DNA of 19,474 nt from CAZEQK01 sp964514395 (GTDB lineage Bacteria; Bacillota; Bacilli; Tepidibacillales; Tepidibacillaceae): contig CAZEQK010000051.1 in assembly GCA_964514395.1 (NCBI GenBank), forward strand, positions 1 through 19,474, read 5' to 3'. The notes under the pieces were generated by a model. That model was not told the origin of the DNA. It saw nothing but the letters and a program-made list of their open reading frames with translations, and made no database searches. This document shows, piece by piece, positions 14,019-19,474 of the stretch. The position numbers were made by a program, and so were the translations under genes. Each line of letters starts with the position of its first letter. Position 1 is the stretch's first letter.

Positions 14019-15545
14019 CTGTATTATTTTTTACTTGCTATTTTAATATTTATTATTTTTGCTTATATTACTGATAAGAGGCAAAGTCAACACGCCATTC
14101 TGCGAAATTATCCTATTATCGGAAGAATTAGATATTTAGCAGAGCTGTCTTCTGATAAGTTGAAAGATTATTATACCGAAGGGGAAATCATTGTTAAAAG
14201 TGACTATCAAAATTTGGTGAAGATGGGTAAATACCAAAACACTATCATTCCCTTTGGTTCGAAACGAGATTTTAATGCTCCGGGTTACTATCTAGTAAAT
14301 CCAATCCTTACCAAACAGAAGTCAGAGTTAAAGGTAGATAATAACAATTTAATATCTTTAAAAAAATATACAATTGATAAAGAAGGCTCTATGCATCTTC
14401 GCAAAGAACATATGCAAAAGGTAGAATCAAAGCCATGGTTATTTACGGATGATAATACAATTATTATTGGAGAGGGCTGTCCATATCCTTTTAAAGTAAA
14501 GGGTCCAATTGGCATGAGCGCAATGAGCTACGGTGCACTTGGAGATCATGCCATTTCTTCTTTATCAATAGGGATAGGCCTCGCGACAGGCTCCTGGATG
14601 AATACAGGGGAGGGTGGAGTTTCTTCCCACCATTTAAAGGGAGATGTAGATATCATTTCTCAGATTAGCTCTGGTTTATTTGGGTATAGAGACAAAGATG
14701 GGAATTTCTCATGGGAAGAATTAAAAGCAAAAGCAGAAAACCCAAAAATTAAGGCCTTTGAGTTAAAGCTGGCACAGGGTGCAAAAATCAGAGGTGGCCA
14801 CGTCAGTGGATCTAAAATCACAAAGGAAATCGCAGAAATAAGGGGAGTGGAACCCTATCAAACCATAGATAGCCCGAATCGTTTTCATGAATTTAACGAT
14901 ATACCTTCAATGCTTACTTTTATTGAAAAAATAAAACAAACAACTGGTAAACCTGTTGGAATTAAAATTGTTGTGGGAGACCAATCATCCCTTGAAGAAA
15001 TGATAATCCTCATGAGTGAACAAAAGAGTTATCCAGATTTCATTACAGTAGATGGTGGAGAAGGGGGAACTGGTGCAACCTTTAAATCGATGGCTGATAG
15101 TGTTGGTCTACCCTTAAAAACTGGATTGATGATCTTAGATAATTTATTAAAAAAACATCAATTGAGGGATCACATAAAAATCATTGCTTCAGGTAGCTTA
15201 TACAGTGCCGACCGAATAGCTATTGCATTAGGAATGGGGGCCGATTTGGTGCAGGTGGCAAGAGCTTTCATGATACAAGTAGGTTGTATTCGAGCACAGA
15301 TTTGTCATACCAATAAATGCCCAGTTGGTGTGGCCACAACCGATCCAAAATTACAAAAGGCTTTAGTCGTTGATGAGAAAAAATATCGAGTCGCAAATTA
15401 TATCGTGACATTGAGAGAAGAATTATATACGCTTGCAGCAGCCTGTGGAATTGAATCACCAAGACAGTTTAGCCAAAAACATATTGTATATAAAGATGGG
15501 GTTGGAAGAATTACAAGTCTAAAAGCGATAAAGGAAACAATGTAA
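14019..15545 (+). CDS. FMN-binding glutamate-synthase-domain protein (YerD-like)
   Basis: About 508 aa. An N-terminal hydrophobic anchor (LYYFLLAILIFIIFAYI) and the segment HAILRNYPIIGRIRYL lie upstream of the first standard start codon, a TTG at 14160. A glutamate-synthase (PF01645-type) FMN barrel follows: GPIGMSAMSYGA at about 162, TGEGGVSSHH, AQGAKIRGGHV, KIVVGDQSS, TVDGGEGGTGA, ASGSLYSADR. C423, C429 and C434 keep the Cx5Cx4C spacing of the 3Fe-4S site of GltS. There is no glutaminase domain, so it is an oxidoreductase of unproven substrate, like B. subtilis YerD. The frame opens at 14004. AGGAAG (14005-14010) lies 8 nt before CTG at 14019, the best start, but no ATG/GTG/TTG exists there. 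Starting at TTG 14160 would lose the anchor and has no ribosome binding site. Confidence 0.85.
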   Translation: MYYFLLAILIFIIFAYITDKRQSQHAILRNYPIIGRIRYLAELSSDKLKDYYTEGEIIVKSDYQNLVKMGKYQNTIIPFGSKRDFNAPGYYLVNPILTKQKSELKVDNNNLISLKKYTIDKEGSMHLRKEHMQKVESKPWLFTDDNTIIIGEGCPYPFKVKGPIGMSAMSYGALGDHAISSLSIGIGLATGSWMNTGEGGVSSHHLKGDVDIISQISSGLFGYRDKDGNFSWEELKAKAENPKIKAFELKLAQGAKIRGGHVSGSKITKEIAEIRGVEPYQTIDSPNRFHEFNDIPSMLTFIEKIKQTTGKPVGIKIVVGDQSSLEEMIILMSEQKSYPDFITVDGGEGGTGATFKSMADSVGLPLKTGLMILDNLLKKHQLRDHIKIIASGSLYSADRIAIALGMGADLVQVARAFMIQVGCIRAQICHTNKCPVGVATTDPKLQKALVVDEKKYRVANYIVTLREELYTLAAACGIESPRQFSQKHIVYKDGVGRITSLKAIKETM

Positions 15546-15549
15546 ATTT

Positions 15550-15600
15550 AAAGAGATTGGCTCAAAGCTTGCTAAAGCTTAGGTGCCAGTCTCTTTTTAT
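15550..15600 (+). terminator. Rho-independent terminator of the glutamate-synthase-like gene
   Basis: AAAGAGATTGGC (15550-15561) pairs with GCCAGTCTCTTT (15585-15596), 12 bp with one G-T. The 23-nt loop holds a further AAGCTT/AAGCTT pair. The T-tract CTCTTTTTAT follows. It may also serve the convergent anti-sigma gene, although the minus-strand tail is less T-rich. Confidence 0.88.
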
Positions 15601-15645
15601 ACTTAAAATTTTATCATTTAATCAGATTCGGATGATATTTAACGT

Positions 15646-16950
15646 TTACCGTTGGTTCGAAATCTCCATATGTAAATTTTCTAAATAATTATTTAACTCT
15701 TCCACTGTGATTCTCCCTTTTACAGGTTTATAAAAATGGTGATTCAGCTTAATAATAATCTCATATTCCTTTGTGTTGTAAAAATCCATTTGGATACTAT
15801 CCTCTTCCGATTTTCCAATCCTACTTGTCATGAAGATATTTCCATTTACTTCTCCTTGAATTTCCTCGACGCGGTAAAATTCTAATTGTCTGTATAAACT
15901 TTCATAGGACCATTTAGGATTGGAACAGAATATTTTTTCGCCACTTTGATATTGATTAAAACTCAAATAGGATACATCACTTTTGTCATAGGGAAGCTTC
16001 TCACAAATCGTTGGATACTGCTCCCCTTGCTTCGACAAATTCTTAAATGCTGTCATCAGCTCAGGCGAAATAGAAAGATAGCCACCGAAAAGAGTTGCAT
16101 AATTTGTTTTTGGATAAATTTGCATATTAAGGGCCGTTCCATCCTTGAACATCAAATTAATGACTATACGATGAGCATCATATGGCTCTTCACTAATCTC
16201 AGACCTTTTCATTAATGGTAGCTTGGAAAGTTTATTATTAATCAGCGAAAGCAAATTAGTGTTATATGAGGTTCTCATCCAAGAACCATCTTCTTTACTG
16301 CGCAGTTCCACGGCTGAAACCGTCGGTGTATCAGTTATCATATGAAATACTTGAGAAATCGTAAGGTCCATCGGTTCATCCTTTGCTAAAATCTTTCCCT
16401 TATTATAAAAAATTGCTTTACCAGCATGATTTATTACTAATACAGCTCTTTTCACTTTGACATTTTTGATAGAATAGATCTCTGTTCCTACTCTTAAACT
16501 ACCTGAAAAATCAGGTGGTGTTCCAATGTATCGCTTGCCTGTTAGATCTAACTTCACCTCACCTAATTTTTTTCCCTTCATCGCTTCATATTGTTCTTCA
16601 CTGAATGGGAATCGGGAGTATCTCAACCACCCGGAGGTACTATAACCATACCCATCCAGAAATAAATTAGAAATATAATCGGCATCTCCATTATTATTAC
16701 TAGCAACTATTTTAAAGTTATCTGTTTGATTTGTTTCAACAACTCCCTTCCAAAGGGAGGGGAAAGAGACAAAACTAGCAAATACAACAACTAGAAACGA
16801 AGCAACGGCAATAACAGGAACCAACTTTTTTATTTTAATCTTATTTTTCTTTGGATATTCTGCTTTGAGTGATGATTTCAAGTGTTCTTTAAAGCTACTT
16901 TTTGCTTTTATCTTGCTCATTGCAGATAAATAATCATCTATTTTCATCAT
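15646..16950 (-). CDS. Probable membrane anti-sigma factor with large extracytoplasmic domain
   Basis: 434 aa. About 42 cytoplasmic residues (MMKIDDYLSAMSKIKAKSSF, very basic) precede a single TM at about 43-64 (LVPVIAVASFLVVVFASFV). Roughly 370 extracytoplasmic residues follow, with no family I recognise; two cysteines there (TICEKLP and IFCSNP) could form a disulfide. No zinc-type HxxxCxxC anti-sigma motif is present. The anti-sigma role is inferred from single-pass topology and from overlap with the ECF sigma gene by 17 bp. ATG at 16950 has AAGGAGG six nt upstream, inside the sigma gene; a TTG immediately before it is less well placed. The ectodomain may be the stress or ligand sensor. Confidence 0.75.
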   Translation of the reverse strand: MMKIDDYLSAMSKIKAKSSFKEHLKSSLKAEYPKKNKIKIKKLVPVIAVASFLVVVFASFVSFPSLWKGVVETNQTDNFKIVASNNNGDADYISNLFLDGYGYSTSGWLRYSRFPFSEEQYEAMKGKKLGEVKLDLTGKRYIGTPPDFSGSLRVGTEIYSIKNVKVKRAVLVINHAGKAIFYNKGKILAKDEPMDLTISQVFHMITDTPTVSAVELRSKEDGSWMRTSYNTNLLSLINNKLSKLPLMKRSEISEEPYDAHRIVINLMFKDGTALNMQIYPKTNYATLFGGYLSISPELMTAFKNLSKQGEQYPTICEKLPYDKSDVSYLSFNQYQSGEKIFCSNPKWSYESLYRQLEFYRVEEIQGEVNGNIFMTSRIGKSEEDSIQMDFYNTKEYEIIIKLNHHFYKPVKGRITVEELNNYLENLHMEISNQR

Positions 16951-17428
16951 CAAAATCCTCCTTCAACTTCGCCTTTAGTAGCTTCCTTGCTCGATATAGC
17001 TGTGAGCCAACTGTCGATTCCTTTTTCCCCAAAATATCAGCTATCTCTGTTATTTTGTATTTTTCAAAATAAAATAGAAAAATAAGACTGCGATATTTTA
17101 CTGGCAATTCTAATACAGTGCTCATGACTTCATTTTCCTTTGGAGTAAAGCTATACTCCTTATCATCAAATGGTATTGTTCGTTTAAACCATGCTGATTT
17201 TAAATGATTTTTAGAAAGGTTAATTGCAACACGAATAAGCCATGCTTTTTCATGTTCTTCATCTGTAAAGATGGGGGCTTTTTCTACCAGCTTTAAGAAT
17301 ACTTCTTGTACGATATCCTCTGAATCACTTCTATTTTTCAAATATGTATAAGCGATCCTAATTAGTGTGTCTGAATATCTTTCAATCGCTCTTATTGCAG
17401 TATTCTCTGTATGTAACATATCCTTCAT
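16934..17428 (-). CDS. ECF-type RNA polymerase sigma factor (sigma-70 family)
   Basis: 164 aa. Region 2 lies at about 12-78 (YSDTLIRIAYTYLKNRSDSE, then DIVQEVFLKLVEKAP and AWLIRVAINLSKNHLKS). Region 4 lies at about 100-155 (LPVKYRSLIFLFYFEKYKIT, EIADILGKKESTVGSQLYRA), with a clear helix-turn-helix. There is no region 1 or 3, as expected for ECF sigmas. It directs polymerase to a small regulon and often to its own promoter. ATG at 17428 was chosen because GGAGGAG lies 5 nt upstream; the longer frame from 17479 would run through that ribosome binding site. It is followed by the overlapping membrane anti-sigma gene. I could not identify a convincing ECF promoter upstream. Confidence 0.92.
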   Translation of the reverse strand: MKDMLHTENTAIRAIERYSDTLIRIAYTYLKNRSDSEDIVQEVFLKLVEKAPIFTDEEHEKAWLIRVAINLSKNHLKSAWFKRTIPFDDKEYSFTPKENEVMSTVLELPVKYRSLIFLFYFEKYKITEIADILGKKESTVGSQLYRARKLLKAKLKEDFDDENR

Positions 17429-17565
17429 ACATTCTCCTCCTCTATCTATAACACAACTCAAAGCTAAAAAACTTTGCAAGCAGAATAGATTTTTTTATTT
17501 TCATTATATATAGTTTTACATGAACTATTAGAAATATATATATCAGTAAGTAATTCTCTCATATG

Positions 17566-17601
17566 AAAAAGATGACTCTAGTTTTGTCACCAAAGTCATC
17601 T
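17566..17601 (-). terminator. Rho-independent terminator of the small membrane protein gene
   Basis: Minus strand AGATGACT (17601-17594) pairs with AGTCATCT (17577-17570), 8 bp around a 16-nt loop, followed by TTTTT. It lies about 40 bp past the stop codon of the gene at 17640-17840 and separates it from the sigma-factor operon. Confidence 0.8.
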
Positions 17602-17639
17602 CTTTACGTTCCAATAATTACGAATAAGTTCTTCTGTTT

Positions 17640-17840
17640 TTATTGAAAAGCTACAATAACCGCCCCTATACCTACAATAGTCAGCACAATTCCCCCAAAA
17701 CGTGTAGACCATATATAAGACAGAAGGTTCGGTTCCGTCATTTGTTTCCAGTTTTCTGTTATTAACCATACAAGTGAAGGTTTTATTAAAAATAAAACAC
17801 CAACAATGGTTAAAATGATACCAAGCATACGTTTTTTCAT
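17640..17840 (-). CDS. Small two-TM membrane protein, DUF6199-like
   Basis: 66 aa. TM1 (GIILTIVGVLFLIKPSLVWL) and TM2 (FGGIVLTIVGIGAVIVAF) flank a loop with ITENWKQMTEPNLLSYIWST. The order P-x-x-W, E-x-W-K, P-x-x-x-Y and R-x-G-G-I resembles DUF6199 proteins of Firmicutes, whose function is unknown. ATG at 17840 has only a weak ribosome binding site (AAGAAATGAAA). A terminator follows. Family assignment is from memory of the pattern. Confidence 0.72.
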   Translation of the reverse strand: MKKRMLGIILTIVGVLFLIKPSLVWLITENWKQMTEPNLLSYIWSTRFGGIVLTIVGIGAVIVAFQ

Positions 17841-17916
17841 TTTATAAGTTTCATTTCTTAATGTACTAGCCTAACCATTTAGTTGTATGATAATTTTCAA
17901 CGCAGTAAAATGATCT

Positions 17917-18468
17917 CTACCTTAGATAATTTGAATTAAATTTCAAAAACGTATCCACCTGCTTGTCAAAAAATTGACTATATTTATATTCATTGTATGG
18001 GGGAACTTTATTATTAATACCCCAACCAGCTTTTTTTAAACGGACAATCAATTCTTTGATAATTTCAACATTCTTTTGTTCATTTTCTTTGTACAAATGA
18101 TAACCTGCAATCCTGTACTGATCAAATATTATCAGCATTTCATGAAGATTACTCTCTGCTTTTATGGCAAGTTTCCCATTATTCATAGCGGTCATATTAT
18201 AAGCAATTGCAATTCCATTATTAGCTTTGTTCATTAAATCATTCAATTCTCTCCTAAAGTTCATCTCCTTCCATTCACCTTTATAATTATCGACAAAATG
18301 AACTAATTGCTTTAAATTCAAAGCCATAGTTCTATCCTTTACATAGGACATCGCCCAGTCTGTGTTTTCTTGCTTTTTTTTAAAAGTATAGAAAAGCCAT
18401 CCGTTTGTAGTTATTGACAATATTAAAAAGATAATGAGTGTAACTATAATCCATCTTTTTATATGCAA
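17917..18468 (-). CDS. Signal-anchored protein of unknown function
   Basis: 183 aa. An N-terminal uncleaved signal or anchor (RWIIVTLIIFLILSITTNGW, residues about 5-25) is followed by KKKQEN and a soluble, helix-rich extracytoplasmic part with no cysteines. No family recognised. Start is TTG at 18468, with GGAGG 10 nt upstream; the spacing is a little long and no better start is near. It resembles the small extracytoplasmic proteins that Bacillales encode next to envelope genes. The C-terminal half of the chimeric ORF upstream (18531-18850) is similar in size and helical character, but I see no clear sequence match. No terminator is obvious in 17841-17916. Confidence 0.7.
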   Translation of the reverse strand: MHIKRWIIVTLIIFLILSITTNGWLFYTFKKKQENTDWAMSYVKDRTMALNLKQLVHFVDNYKGEWKEMNFRRELNDLMNKANNGIAIAYNMTAMNNGKLAIKAESNLHEMLIIFDQYRIAGYHLYKENEQKNVEIIKELIVRLKKAGWGINNKVPPYNEYKYSQFFDKQVDTFLKFNSNYLR

Positions 18469-18530
18469 TTGCTTCTTACCTCCAAATTTTTATAGTATTT
18501 ATGTGGACAGAAAAATTAAATACTACCAAA

Positions 18531-19157
18531 TTACTTATTATTTTTCTTCTTCATTTCTTTTAAATATTCACTGTATTCGTCTACTAATTGGTGTAAATCA
18601 TTTATTGGTTGGTTTAGTTTATAAAGCAAATAGCTATTGCTTTTAAAATACATCAATGTGTCATACTTAGCATATTCGTTCTCATCAAACATTAATTTGC
18701 TTTCTAATATCGCATCATCGATTTCTTCTATTTTTTTTGATATTAGAGTTAAATACTCTCTAATTTTTGTATCCATATCGGAATATTCAATACTGTTTAT
18801 ATGAATAGAAGCAAGTTTCATCCATAAATTGGATTGTTCTTTCGTTGACATGAGATATCTATAATTTACAGTAACATTTATGATGCTTAGTTTTCGGAAT
18901 GCATCTAATGCCATAATCATTAATTCTGCTTCGGCAATCTGAGAATCAACACCCACAATATCAACATCACATTGAGTAAATTCACGAAACCGCCCCATTT
19001 TTATAGGACCATCTCTGAATACTTTGCCTATCTCATATCTTTTAAATGGCATCCTTAAAGTTGGGTTCATTGCTACAACTTTGGCACATATAGGCATATC
19101 TGAGAGAGTTGAATAACTTCTACTTATAAATAACACCTGTTCTTTTACTAAAATCAA
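18531..19157 (-). pseudogene. hisS: Histidyl-tRNA synthetase fragment fused to unrelated C-terminus
   Basis: The open frame of 208 codons begins with TTG at 19157. Residues about 25-100 are class II HisRS catalytic core: AKVVAMNPTLRMPFKRYEIG, KVFRDGPIKMGRFREFTQCD (motif 2 with its Arg), then VDIVG. Motif 1 is absent and the bases before residue 25 are frame-shuffled; another frame gives SKRTGVIYK, a HisRS-like piece. At about residue 100 (near base 18855) similarity stops, and MSTKEQSNLWMKLASIHINS onward is a helical sequence of no family I know. Motif 3 and the anticodon-binding domain are missing, so it cannot charge tRNA. The N-terminal loss adjoins an IS3-family element, suggesting insertion plus deletion. 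The C-terminal part might once have been a separate gene starting at ATG 18851. Confidence 0.8.
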
Positions 19158-19178
19158 TATGGATAGGATACACTTATC

Positions 19179-19474
19179 TGGACAAATAAATTAAGGTCAA
19201 GTAGACTACAATTAATATAATTGAGGAGAATCTACAATGGCTAAAAGAGAAAGAAGAACATTTACAAAAGAATTTAAACATAAATGGTGCAGCTGTATCT
19301 AAGCGGTAAACCCCGAAAGGACATTATTCGTGAGTATGGTTTGACGCCATCTTCCTTGGATAAGTGGATCAATCAGAACCAAACTACTGGATCTTTCAGT
19401 GAAAAAGACAATAGAACTTCAGAAGAAACAGAGTTGGTTAAACTTCGTAAAGAAAATAAGCAGTTACAGATGGA
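19179..19474 (+). mobile_element. Left end of an IS3-family insertion sequence (runs off window)
   Basis: The HisRS-related sequence stops shortly before 19179. The presumed left end begins around TGGACAAATAAATTAAGG, followed by the transposase orfA with its own GAGGAG ribosome binding site. The exact terminal repeat and any target duplication cannot be fixed because the right end lies outside the window. The family call rests on the encoded OrfA. Confidence 0.7.
19237..19474 (+). pseudogene. IS3-family transposase OrfA, frameshifted, partial at window edge
   Basis: ATG at 19237 follows GAGGAG by 8 nt. The frame gives MAKRERRTFTKEFKHK and then hits a stop at about 19300. Restoring one A in the AAA at 19282-19284 gives a continuous OrfA: FKHKMVQLYLSGKPRKDIIR, EYGLTPSSLDKWINQN, then a leucine-zipper-like ELVKLRKENKQLQM to the edge. 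This is the HTH_Tnp_1 / IS3 (IS150-group-like) pattern, DNA-binding helix-turn-helix then coiled coil. As written the copy is inactive, unless the missing A is a base-calling error. orfB should follow beyond the window. Confidence 0.85.

Noticed and set aside
17429..17565. ECF autoregulatory promoter before the sigma gene
   Set aside because: Only AT-rich TATAAT-like hexamers without a matching -35 or an ECF-type AAC/CGT pair could be found.
1..19474. CRISPR arrays, tRNA or rRNA genes, prophage genes
   Set aside because: No regularly spaced repeats, no cloverleaf or conserved rRNA segments, and no phage structural, integrase or lysis genes were seen.

Overview
The window looks like chromosome of a low-GC, spore-forming Bacillales bacterium (Bacillaceae or Lysinibacillus/Solibacillus-like; genus inferred, not proven). 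The grounds are A/T-rich codon use, strong AAGGAGG-type ribosome binding sites with some TTG starts, intrinsic terminators with T-tracts, Spo0A-box-like sites, and gene families typical of the group. Most genes lie on the minus strand.

Layout. 1-5036: a complete sCache_2 chemoreceptor; a secreted DUF5667-like protein with a long charged coiled-coil tail; a 47-aa plus-strand ORF; and the wreck of a second, dCache-type chemoreceptor, with five single-base losses and its whole signalling domain deleted. Two consensus Spo0A boxes lie upstream of the wreck. 5037-6671: a membrane GGDEF-EAL cyclic-di-GMP enzyme with an unusual 350-bp leader region. 7022-11617: a compact operon of TetR regulator, 14-TM DHA2 efflux pump and rifampin-phosphotransferase-like enzyme, behind one promoter with a palindromic operator. 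It recalls the yvkB-yvkA-yvkC trio of Bacillus subtilis. 11784-13025: a PadR regulator divergent from a CAAX-type (CPBP) membrane protease gene killed by nonsense codons. A perfect 13-bp inverted repeat overlaps the protease promoter. 13182-13580: a four-TM protein of unknown function. 14019-15545: a membrane-anchored FMN/3Fe-4S glutamate-synthase-domain protein with no ordinary start codon. 15646-17428: an ECF sigma factor and its probable membrane anti-sigma partner. 17640-18468: two small membrane or anchored proteins. 18531-19474: a hisS remnant fused in frame to unrelated sequence, abutting the left end of an IS3-family element that runs off the window.

How it fits together. The left half is signal transduction (chemotaxis, c-di-GMP). 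The middle is probably a drug or metabolite defence cassette combining modification and efflux under one repressor. The right half is regulatory and envelope genes ending in a decaying, IS-invaded edge. The strongest candidate for a little-studied system is the TetR/DHA2/Rph-like operon. The decay (MCP, CPBP protease, hisS, IS orfA) is concentrated in accessory genes.
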